This document shows, one piece after another, positions 33,281 to 38,966 of a stretch of 38,966 nucleotides of DNA. The DNA is from a virus: IMG/VR virus record IMGVR_UViG_3300029286_000114, positions 1 to 38,966 of that record. One strand, given 5' to 3'. Both the position numbers and the translations under genes were made by a program. A model generated the notes under the pieces. The model had not been told where the DNA came from, searched no databases, and saw only the letters and a program-made list of their open reading frames with translations. Each line of letters opens with the position of its first letter. Positions within the stretch are counted from its first letter, which is position 1.

Positions 33281-33440
33281 TGTCGTGATCTATTAACTCA
33301 ACTTCAGGCAGAATAAGTTCTACCCCACATCCTTTGCATAGTGTGGTTGTTTGGGGATCATCGACCTGATGCCCACACCGACAGACATATTCGTAATCTG
33401 CTACTCCACCATATACTTCAATCTTAACGGTTGCTATCAT
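33267..33440 (-). CDS. zinc-ribbon microprotein, 57 aa
   Basis: MIATVKIEVYGGVADYEYVC is followed by CRCGHQVDDPQTTTLCKGCG, a four-Cys zinc ribbon, then an acidic end with EVELIDHDNEHR. GAGGAAG precedes the ATG at 33440; the upstream ATG of the longer frame has none. It overlaps the nuclease-like gene by 14 bp. Function unknown. Confidence 0.65.
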   Translation of the reverse strand: MIATVKIEVYGGVADYEYVCRCGHQVDDPQTTTLCKGCGVELILPEVELIDHDNEHR

Positions 33441-33664
33441 ATCTTCCTCTGTATTTCCCCGCATACTTTACGGATCTCGGTTATCGGAATGCCGCTAAAT
33501 GTATTACAACCACCCCTGGGAAAATTCTCAGGAGCTTCACGTTCCAATCTATGAAGATGGAGCTCAGCAAGGCCGCATATCTCTCGCATTACTGCCAATT
33601 CCATCTCGGTTTCTAATTCAATTACTTTCAATCCTCTGTAACAAGTCTCTTTTTTTATCCGCAT
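33437..33664 (-). CDS. hypothetical helical protein, 75 aa
   Basis: The protein is mostly helical with many Glu/Leu/Arg (VIELETEMELAVMREICGLAELHLHRLERE) and a short Gly/Pro section after it. An AAGGA lies upstream of the ATG at 33664. The longer frame to 33703 has weaker support. It overlaps the zinc-ribbon gene by 4 bp. No family is recognised. Confidence 0.55.
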   Translation of the reverse strand: MRIKKETCYRGLKVIELETEMELAVMREICGLAELHLHRLEREAPENFPRGGCNTFSGIPITEIRKVCGEIQRKI

Positions 33665-33724
33665 CCTATTAATTCCTTGGTTAAAACCGGGGCAAACTGC
33701 CAAATTCTAAGGCTGACCCAAAAT

Positions 33725-34177
33725 TTATGGGGCATTGCCTATTCCTTTTCCTGAATTACACAAATTACAAGCTGTAATAAGATTGTTATCTGCATTGTTG
33801 CCTCCTTTGGCAATCGGTATAATATGATCTAATACTAATTTGATTCCATCGTCAGGCGTAGCTCCGCAATAATGACAACGAAAACCATCTCTTGAAAAAA
33901 TAGACCAACGCTGGTTAGAGGAAATGCGATTTCCATTTTGATCGACTATCCGATTACGTTGCCTATTCAGATTAGCTTCATGACTACACTCATAAGAACA
34001 GTAGATAGCATCACTTCGTTCATGCATAAATTCTTTATGGCATAAGATACATCTCCTGACTTTGAGTTTATCTATAGCTGCATAGTAAGAAGCTGCGCAA
34101 CTCGCAGAACAAAAACTTCCTACCCGGTCTTTGCTCGGATAGTATTCTCTACAAGCCTTACATCTTGACTTACTCAT
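33725..34177 (-). CDS. HNH endonuclease with extra zinc knuckles, 150 aa
   Basis: The C-terminal HNH domain shows FRCHYCG (C101, C104), LDHIIPIAKGG (H118), NNLITACNLCN (C137, C140) and the conserved Asn at 131-132, all needed for a metal-bound beta-beta-alpha nuclease. Two Cys-pair zinc knuckles precede it (C6, C9, C23, C27 and C43, C46, C60, C64), probably for DNA binding. The ATG at 34177 has GGAGG 5 nt upstream. It could be a free-standing homing endonuclease or a packaging-linked HNH protein. It is not next to terL, which favours the first. It overlaps the gene before it by 8 bp. Confidence 0.85.
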   Translation of the reverse strand: MSKSRCKACREYYPSKDRVGSFCSASCAASYYAAIDKLKVRRCILCHKEFMHERSDAIYCSYECSHEANLNRQRNRIVDQNGNRISSNQRWSIFSRDGFRCHYCGATPDDGIKLVLDHIIPIAKGGNNADNNLITACNLCNSGKGIGNAP

Positions 34178-34598
34178 ACTGACCTCCATCCGCTGGTACT
34201 GTCGGGTCTAACGGAATGGTAAAGCTCTTAAGTAGCTCGCTCAAATCGGTTGCTTGCTTCTCCTTTAATTCGGTCGGATACTCTGAGATTGTCCCGCGCC
34301 GGCCCATGACATAGCCTATGCACATGCCGGTTATGGTGGCTGACATGGTGACAGCTCTCACTGTGTCGATCATCTCAACGTATTCCTTTGCCTTTGCCCT
34401 GTCGGTTGCGTTGATGATTATGCTGATCATCATCTTGAATGCCAGCTCTTTTATGCGTAGAGCATTATACTTTGCAAAGTCTATGTAAAAGCGGGCAGCA
34501 TTCTCGCATTCCTGTGCTGTCACATCGGTGTTCAGCATGTCGCTCAGTATCTTGTCGGGTCCATCACTTGTATCAAACCCGTGTCCGTTTTGTTTCAA
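34170..34598 (-). CDS. hypothetical protein with a central hydrophobic stretch, 142 aa
   Basis: Unknown family. Mostly helical. Segments FKMMISIIINATDRAKAKEYVEMI and TMSATITGMCIGYVMGRRG are hydrophobic enough for membrane contact, though neither is a clear transmembrane helix. Its start overlaps the ATPase gene end by 26 bp, so the two are cotranscribed. It may assist replication or recombination, but nothing in it says how. Confidence 0.6.
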   Translation of the reverse strand: MKQNGHGFDTSDGPDKILSDMLNTDVTAQECENAARFYIDFAKYNALRIKELAFKMMISIIINATDRAKAKEYVEMIDTVRAVTMSATITGMCIGYVMGRRGTISEYPTELKEKQATDLSELLKSFTIPLDPTVPADGGQYE

Positions 34599-35694
34599 TG
34601 AATGTAACTCCTTCGGGCAGTATTAGATTTTTGGGTGGCAATACTACCCGCATTACTGGTTCGCCATGTGGCCATACCCTGTGTGTTTCGGTAAGAGTAG
34701 ATCCGCCATCTGATACCTTGTAGAATATCTTCAGTCCAACCGGTGATTGCGTGAGCTTGTGCAGCTTCATCGTCTTGACAATCAGCCAGTTAAACACATC
34801 TCCACGATTAAGGGTACAGTATATCCTGGCCTTTTCCCTTGACTTGTCGGCACCCATGCCGAGTTCTTTGAACGCATCCTTCTGTATGAATATAACGGCA
34901 ACGCCTCCCTCAAGCGCATCATGGATGTCACGGATCTGGTCACTTATCATGGCATACTCGCCGTCCCGGACCTCCATGTAATCCACGATATTCAATCCAT
35001 CAGGAATAATGTAGTCTGCGTAGTTTCTATTGCAGCTGTACATTTCGTGCGTCCATTCTTGGATCATGACATCAGTGTGATTCATTAGCCTGGCTTTGAT
35101 TTCCTCCGGGCCTGCCTCAGAATTCAAGAGCCTGATAGGTTGTGGTATCTTGACATTCCGTATATTATTCTTTATTATGTTGTGTGCAAAAGTGGACTTG
35201 GCAGAATCCTTTTCACCCGCGAACATGATGATTGACTTCGGGTAGATGTCACAATACTTGTGAAGGTCAAAAGGCAGCCACATGTCAAAGACCTTGCCAG
35301 TGTCGGCTGACTGCCAGTCTACTTTCTCTAAGGCCTGGCCCTTCACCCTGTACTTACCTTCAATTTTCCTGTTCGGCTCCAGCTTGCCGGCATCCTTCAT
35401 CTGCTTGACCGCCATCCTTGCGATACTGCGGTCTTGCGCTGTGCTCAACATGAGGTCACGATACATATCCGTGTAAGTGAACCAGGTTGTAGTGTTCTTG
35501 ATGTATTCCTTTACCTTGCTGGTAAGTGTCTGGTCCTGAGGCGGGTTCTCCAGGCAGGCTTCCCTGACAATGTCAACCACTTCATCCTCTGTCAATTGTC
35601 CGTTTGCGTTGCGCACATACCGGTGCACTGTGTTGAGATCCGCCCCTCCACTCCGTAGAATCTGTGCCATTTTTGTCAGTTCAATTCTTTCCAT
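34573..35694 (-). CDS. RecA/RadA-like ATPase with N-terminal winged helix, 373 aa
   Basis: The N-terminal half includes a winged-helix-like region (near 55-120, DRSIARMAVKQMKDAGKLE then a KYRVKG wing). The ATPase core has a P-loop GEKDSAKST (160-168) that carries Ala where Gly is usual before the Lys, an ADP-facing Glu in NSEAGPEE (E193), and a Walker-B-like strand VAVIFIQKD (265-273). This points to a DNA-dependent RecA-family motor such as a recombinase, helicase loader or replication ATPase. The gene lies beside an ssDNA-binding-like and a Cas4-like gene, forming a replication/recombination module. GGAGG is 5 nt before the ATG, and the operator cluster lies upstream. Confidence 0.7.
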   Translation of the reverse strand: MERIELTKMAQILRSGGADLNTVHRYVRNANGQLTEDEVVDIVREACLENPPQDQTLTSKVKEYIKNTTTWFTYTDMYRDLMLSTAQDRSIARMAVKQMKDAGKLEPNRKIEGKYRVKGQALEKVDWQSADTGKVFDMWLPFDLHKYCDIYPKSIIMFAGEKDSAKSTFAHNIIKNNIRNVKIPQPIRLLNSEAGPEEIKARLMNHTDVMIQEWTHEMYSCNRNYADYIIPDGLNIVDYMEVRDGEYAMISDQIRDIHDALEGGVAVIFIQKDAFKELGMGADKSREKARIYCTLNRGDVFNWLIVKTMKLHKLTQSPVGLKIFYKVSDGGSTLTETHRVWPHGEPVMRVVLPPKNLILPEGVTFIETKRTRV

Positions 35695-35710
35695 GCCTAC
35701 CTCCGAAATA

Positions 35711-35746
35711 AGCGTACCGGCGAAGCATACACCCCGCCGGCACGCT
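35711..35746 (-). promoter_or_regulatory. leader hairpin of the ATPase gene
   Basis: AGCGT-A-CCGGC (35711-35721) pairs with GCCGG-C-ACGCT (35736-35746), an 11-bp stem with one A.C mismatch and a 14-nt loop. It lies about 17 bp upstream of the ATPase start and could act as a 5' untranslated attenuator or stabiliser. Confidence 0.45.
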
Positions 35747-35766
35747 TTGGCAAGTCTGATCGTAAC

Positions 35767-35832
35767 TTAGCTTCTGTAAATTCTGTGTAAATTTTTCGTT
35801 TACAGAAGCTAACTACTAATTTACAGAAGCTA
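35767..35832. promoter_or_regulatory. operator cluster: TTAGCTTCTGTAAAT and inverted copies
   Basis: One copy runs TTAGCTTCTGTAAAT (35767-35781). Its exact inverted form TTTACAGAAGCTAA lies at 35799-35812 and again as ATTTACAGAAGCTA at 35819-35832, 20 bp (two helical turns) further on. A weaker TTCTGTGTAAAT lies at 35781-35792. The cluster fills the gap before the ATPase gene and covers the stop of the ssDNA-binding-like gene. The same motif occurs at 2066-2106. A repressor or replication-initiator binding array is the simplest reading. Confidence 0.65.
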
Positions 35833-36237
35833 TTCAGTTTTAGCAGCGGGTTTGATGGCAGCGTAAATGGCCTGTATGGCCTGTGCCATTTCGAGTCCGA
35901 AGTCTTTGACCAGGTCGGAGCGGAGTGCACCGTCCTTAGTCAGTGTCGGCAGCTGGCCGGCAACCATCAGGTCAATAACGCCCTTGTAGGCCACCTGTGC
36001 TATGATGATCTCGTTGTCCCGCGGTGCGCTGCGGTACCCGCCTCCACCACCACCGGCCCTCTTCACGAAGTAAGACTCGCCGTCCTTGGACAGCTCAACT
36101 TCCTGGGTGAACTCGTCAAGCTGCTTGAACGGACCGCCGAATGCTATGACCGGCTTGTCCAAGCCTTCGATGGCCAGCTTGAAATACTCCTTCCCATCCT
36201 TGCTTGTCTTTTTCTCAGCTAAGAGAATTTTCCCCAT
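35830..36237 (-). CDS. possible ssDNA-binding/OB-fold protein, 135 aa
   Basis: The first 60 residues look like one small beta-rich domain with charged strands (KILLAEKKTSKDGKEYFKLAIEGL, IAFGGPF). A Gly-rich hinge follows (RAGGGGGGYRSAP), then a helical C-terminal half (MAQAIQAIYAAIK). The neighbours are a RecA-like ATPase and a Cas4/RecB-like nuclease, the usual partners of phage single-strand binding proteins. The sequence itself has no decisive motif, so this call is from context. GGAGGAAG precedes the ATG, and it overlaps the nuclease gene by 23 bp. Confidence 0.5.
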   Translation of the reverse strand: MGKILLAEKKTSKDGKEYFKLAIEGLDKPVIAFGGPFKQLDEFTQEVELSKDGESYFVKRAGGGGGGYRSAPRDNEIIIAQVAYKGVIDLMVAGQLPTLTKDGALRSDLVKDFGLEMAQAIQAIYAAIKPAAKTE

Positions 36238-37072
36238 TGTCTTCCTCCTGTATAAACTTTGCTTCGAGTCCGTAGTTACAAAATTCTACGACATCGCAAT
36301 ACTTACAGCGGTTTCCACCCCACCGTTCTTCAACTGTGCAGAGTGGCGGGATCTCACCGCTGGTAATAGCCAGGCTCAACTTGTCTGCCTTCTCGGCAAA
36401 GTAATTGAGCACGGTCGCGTCTTCCATTGGTTGAATGATGATGTCATACCATGGCCTTGTAATGCCACGGCTGTATGCTATGCGCAATTCCGCATCCTTT
36501 ACTATGACGAACAGTTTCATCAGGTCAACATCTGGCAGCTTGCCCTTTGCCAGTATCCTGTACATGTTGAGCTGAAGGGTTTCTTCATCAAGTTCAGGCT
36601 CGCCTCCGGGCACATAGGAATTGATAGGCTTGCCTGTCTTCGGACTTGGTACCTTGACTGACCTCATGCCCAGCGCCCGCGCTACCCGGTATGAACCCCA
36701 TACCTTGTAGTCCCACAATATCCCTTCATCAACCAGGTCTATTGTACCGGACACCCAGTCATTAGATACGGTCTGTTCCATCGCAAACAGTCCGCTCTTT
36801 TCATTGCTATTCATTTCATGCATGGCTGTGCCGTAGAATGCTTTAATTGCACCCTCTGGCTTAATATAAATTGCGCTGATTTCCCGCAAGTATGCAATCC
36901 TTGTCGGGGATATCAGTTGAGTGACTGAGTATTTGCCATCTATTCTTTCCTTGTTACGCGCCAGCTTGAGCAGGATAGGCCGGGGCAAGCAACGCTTCGG
37001 CATCCTGCAATTCGATATGCATTCGGCGGCGCCGATCTTTGTGGTATCAGGGCATATAAACCCTACTATCAT
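36215..37072 (-). CDS. Cas4/RecB-family nuclease with Cys clusters, 285 aa
   Basis: This is a PD-(D/E)XK nuclease of the RecB/Cas4 type. Motifs are YGTAMHE (H85), GTIDLV (D112), LWDYKVW (D121, K123) and the QxxxY motif LQLNMYR (Q167, Y171). C245, C256, C259 and C265 near the C-terminus fit a Cas4-like Fe-S cluster. Four more Cys lie within the first 28 residues (C7, C18, C22, C28). Phage proteins of this type act as exonucleases in replication or recombination. No CRISPR array is present. A near-perfect AAAGGAGGT ribosome binding site precedes the ATG. Confidence 0.82.
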   Translation of the reverse strand: MIVGFICPDTTKIGAAECISNCRMPKRCLPRPILLKLARNKERIDGKYSVTQLISPTRIAYLREISAIYIKPEGAIKAFYGTAMHEMNSNEKSGLFAMEQTVSNDWVSGTIDLVDEGILWDYKVWGSYRVARALGMRSVKVPSPKTGKPINSYVPGGEPELDEETLQLNMYRILAKGKLPDVDLMKLFVIVKDAELRIAYSRGITRPWYDIIIQPMEDATVLNYFAEKADKLSLAITSGEIPPLCTVEERWGGNRCKYCDVVEFCNYGLEAKFIQEEDNGENSLS

Positions 37073-37289
37073 GTGGACCTCCTTTGATTAAAGAACCCTG
37101 CCGGGAATCAGTAACACCGGGTTACAGAATCTATCTGCACTACCTATGTACATTTGATTCACCGGACAGGGTAGGCCCAAGCTGGCACCCTCCTCTATTA
37201 AGGCATCGCCCCACGTCGTTCGGCTTTACTTGTTCTGCCACCAGCTTTGTGCATTGGGTAACTATATTGTAGCACGTGTAGGATGCGGC
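37073..37289. other. short non-coding gap before the Cas4-like gene
   Basis: There is no clear gene, tRNA or strong hairpin. On the minus strand it holds an 18-codon ORF (ATG near 37255) and a TACAAT box (37266-37271, read on the minus strand) 11 or so bases before that ATG, but no good -35 box. It could be a promoter and leader region for the nuclease and downstream replication genes. Confidence 0.35.
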
Positions 37290-37649
37290 TCAGAGGGGGT
37301 GCCCGGCGTAGCGGTCGGTTCCGCAGTCGCAGCCGTCGGGGCCACCACAGTTGGGACAATAGTAGCCTTCGTCTTCTTCATCGCCGGGATCTTGGGCAAG
37401 GTCGGCTTCATTGGGAACAGGGTTGGTGACGGCACGCTCGGCTTCTTTACGGGCCTCTTCGATTTGCTTTTCCCAGGCTTCGTCGACGGCTTGCTCTTTA
37501 GCGCATTCAGCAATCTCTGCAATGCGTTCGGCCCCTTGATTGCCTGGCCACACTTCGGGCAGACCTTCTGCTTTGGCTGCGCTTTCTTTGCCGGCTTCGT
37601 CCTTTTGTGTTCCTTTACCTTTACCACTGGTTTGTTTTCTGGCACTCAC
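37290..37649 (-). CDS. acidic zinc-site protein, 119 aa, GTG start (second frame also open)
   Basis: The protein has a basic N-terminus (SARKQTSGKGKGTQKDEAGKE), a Glu/Ala-rich helix (EIAECAKEQAVDEAWEKQIEEARKEAERA), an acidic run (GDEEDEG), and a C-terminal Cys cluster YYCPNCGGPDGCDCG that looks like a zinc site. GTG at 37649 has GGAGG 5 nt upstream. A second frame, 37262-37645, starts at a GTG 4 nt later and also lacks stops for 127 codons. It is Lys/Pro-rich and holds one CPKC. The first-position purine and G bias fits this frame as the gene and the other as its shadow, but overprinting cannot be excluded. Confidence 0.6.
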   Translation of the reverse strand: MSARKQTSGKGKGTQKDEAGKESAAKAEGLPEVWPGNQGAERIAEIAECAKEQAVDEAWEKQIEEARKEAERAVTNPVPNEADLAQDPGDEEDEGYYCPNCGGPDGCDCGTDRYAGHPL

Positions 37650-37735
37650 TTGTACCTCCTTATTATATTACTATATATTATACCACACTTTACGATGATA
37701 GTGTAGCTAATACCCATCATCTGCATGTATGCCCA

Positions 37736-38503
37736 TTACTTACGCTCCACATAGCCATTGATCAGTGCTTCGAGCTTCGTAGTGTAGCCCTGATTACGAT
37801 ATAGGATGATGTCTTTGTATTGCCCGGTAGCGGCCTGGTATACAGACCACACGGTGCCGGGATACTTGATCGGCACATCCCCACCGTCATAAGCGGTAAG
37901 GAAATCTCCACGTGCCTTCATGAAGTTAGCGATGGGCAGTGCCTTCTTCTCTACGGCAGCAGCCAGCAATGCTACGCCGCTGTCCGCTGTGATTGGTGTA
38001 CCCTTGAGCCTGTCATCCCATTCATACTTTTCCCGGGCCAGCCTTGGCAGCTGGTCAAAGGCAGACTTCACCAGGTCAGTCAGGTTTACCCTACCGGTCC
38101 AGTGTATGTTGACAGCCTTGATGTCACCGGAGAATGCCAGGTTGTCGCAGATAAACACGCGCCTGCCGAAGCACATGCTTGCCGCGAAGCTCTTGTTGTA
38201 TGAGTTCCTTTCGCCCACTGCAAGGGACGAATCTATATCGAGCAGGCCGGGGATCTCAATCCCCGCAGTACAGAACATATGCCCGCCATCACCTGACATG
38301 GCAGTCCTGAATATTTTATCAGGGTTTGCATCAGGATTTGGCAGCCAGCCATACTCGCACAGCACATCGTAGGTAGTGGCTATCATGTCGAGATGCCATA
38401 CAGGCTGGTATGTCTTGGTCTGCTCTGGCACAGGTATCTCGCCCAGTTCTAATAGGCTGACTTCCCGTGCCCCGGAATGTAATATAAGTTGTGGTGCATC
38501 CAT
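37736..38503 (-). CDS. DUF932-like phage/plasmid protein, 255 aa
   Basis: The sequence resembles DUF932 proteins (phage/plasmid-related TIGR03299 type). The landmark part is ERNSYNKSFAASMCFGRRVFICDNLAF (near 98-124), which matches the family pattern N-S-x-D/N-x-S-x-x-x-x-x-G-x-R-V-x-x-C-x-N. The C-terminal half contains a helical SVYQAATG-type segment. The family is common in phage early regions, with no agreed biochemical role. GGAGGT precedes the ATG by about 6-7 nt. It follows the 54-aa gene by 15 bp and is likely cotranscribed with it. Confidence 0.75.
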   Translation of the reverse strand: MDAPQLILHSGAREVSLLELGEIPVPEQTKTYQPVWHLDMIATTYDVLCEYGWLPNPDANPDKIFRTAMSGDGGHMFCTAGIEIPGLLDIDSSLAVGERNSYNKSFAASMCFGRRVFICDNLAFSGDIKAVNIHWTGRVNLTDLVKSAFDQLPRLAREKYEWDDRLKGTPITADSGVALLAAAVEKKALPIANFMKARGDFLTAYDGGDVPIKYPGTVWSVYQAATGQYKDIILYRNQGYTTKLEALINGYVERK

Positions 38504-38518
38504 GTGATTACCTCCTTA

Positions 38519-38683
38519 TTACTTGGCTAACTTCGCCAGCTTACGTTGCCATTGTGCTGCAGACACATAGCGTTGGCATGGCCTTGGCTTACACGGGTCA
38601 CACTTGATACCGTACTGACATGACATTGTTTCCTTTGTAAACCATGCACACAGATTGACTTTAACATACGGATTGTTTGACAT
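38519..38683 (-). CDS. Cys-rich microprotein, 54 aa
   Basis: MSNNPYVKVNLCAWFTKETM leads to SCQYGIKCDPCKPRPCQRYV and a basic helix (AAQWQRKLAKLAK). The six Cys, with CDPC and CKPRPC spacing, suggest zinc or disulfide binding. GGAGG lies 3-4 nt before the ATG. The DUF932-like gene follows on the same strand. Unknown function. Confidence 0.6.
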   Translation of the reverse strand: MSNNPYVKVNLCAWFTKETMSCQYGIKCDPCKPRPCQRYVSAAQWQRKLAKLAK

Positions 38684-38691
38684 ACGCCTCC

Positions 38692-38966
38692 TTAGTTGGT
38701 GCCATCATAAATGAGGGAACCAGCTTTAATCGCTTCGTTAAGCAGGCCGGTATGTTTGGCCATGAACAATTGCTTGGCGCCCAATGTCTGCCATGTATCA
38801 TCAATGCAATTGTGTAGGTCATACTTGCCATTGGCCAGCACATAGATTTCCTTGCGGCTGTACCCCCCACCATTCAGCATTAGCTTGAATGAGTGGGTCT
38901 TACCGTCCTTAAGGATATGCAGCAAGTGGGCCTGGCTTTCAATCGGATCGCCTATTAAAGTTTTGG
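38692..38966 (-). CDS. hypothetical protein, 5' end beyond the window
   Basis: The frame is open to the last bases of the window with no stop, so the start lies outside; at least 91 residues are visible. They look like one small alpha/beta domain (HLLHILKDGKTHSFKLMLNGGGYSRKEIYVLANGKYDL) with a helical end (AKHTGLLNEAIKAGSLIYDG). A TTG at 38925 could be an internal start but has no clear ribosome binding site. No family is recognised. The gene feeds into the early minus-strand operon. Confidence 0.65.
   Translation of the reverse strand, partial: KTLIGDPIESQAHLLHILKDGKTHSFKLMLNGGGYSRKEIYVLANGKYDLHNCIDDTWQTLGAKQLFMAKHTGLLNEAIKAGSLIYDGTN

Noticed and set aside
36215-37072. Cas4-like gene as evidence of a CRISPR system
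   Set aside because: No repeat-spacer array or other cas genes are visible in the window. Phages use such nucleases outside CRISPR.
37073-37289. tRNA in the gap before the nuclease gene
   Set aside because: No cloverleaf, T-loop GTTC or anticodon stem can be drawn on either strand.

Overview
The window looks like part of a tailed double-stranded DNA bacteriophage genome (Caudoviricetes), probably short-tailed (podovirus-like). The sequence shows a terminase large subunit, a portal-like protein, a scaffold-like protein, a major-capsid-like protein and a row of beta-rich virion proteins. These include a likely connector followed by a large propeller-like tail protein. I see no tape-measure, sheath or tail-tube genes. 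Nothing identifies the host. Strong GGAGG ribosome binding sites and dense ATGA/TAATG overlaps point to a bacterial host. No integrase, endolysin, DNA polymerase, small terminase, tRNA or CRISPR array was recognised. The rightmost gene runs off the window, so the replication region probably continues beyond it.

Layout: (1) 1-333 is non-coding and holds a 63-bp direct repeat and GC-rich hairpins. (2) 334-2467 (- strand) has two unknown genes, a 0.7 kb hairpin-rich gap and a small PD-(D/E)XK-like nuclease. (3) 2468-3356 is an AT-rich, palindrome-rich divergent intergenic region. (4) 3357-29999 (+ strand) is one almost gapless late operon. In order it holds three small proteins (two zinc-ribbon-like), terminase, portal, three unknown proteins, a giant 2811-residue protein, scaffold, capsid, appendage genes, connector, propeller protein and a membrane/lysis-like group. 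(5) A bidirectional hairpin lies at about 30019-30048. (6) 30049-38966 (- strand) starts at the right with DNA-metabolism genes: a DUF932-like protein, a Cas4/RecB-like nuclease, a small possible ssDNA-binding protein and a RecA-like ATPase with an N-terminal winged helix. It then runs into a dense accessory run of an HNH nuclease, a second nuclease-like protein, many Cys-pair microproteins (several below 60 codons), two sets of tandem paralogues and a mini cytosine-methyltransferase-like protein.

The + strand block would build and package the virion, and the giant protein between portal and scaffold is the best candidate for an internal or ejected virion protein. The right-hand - strand block would handle DNA metabolism and host takeover. 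A 15-bp motif and its inverted copies, found both between the ATPase and ssDNA-binding-like genes (35767-35832) and at 2066-2106, suggests one regulator or replication/recombination protein acting at both sites. The most distinctive parts are this shared site, the zinc-microprotein/paralogue array, the giant virion protein, the duplicated appendage modules and a two-frame open region at 37262-37649.
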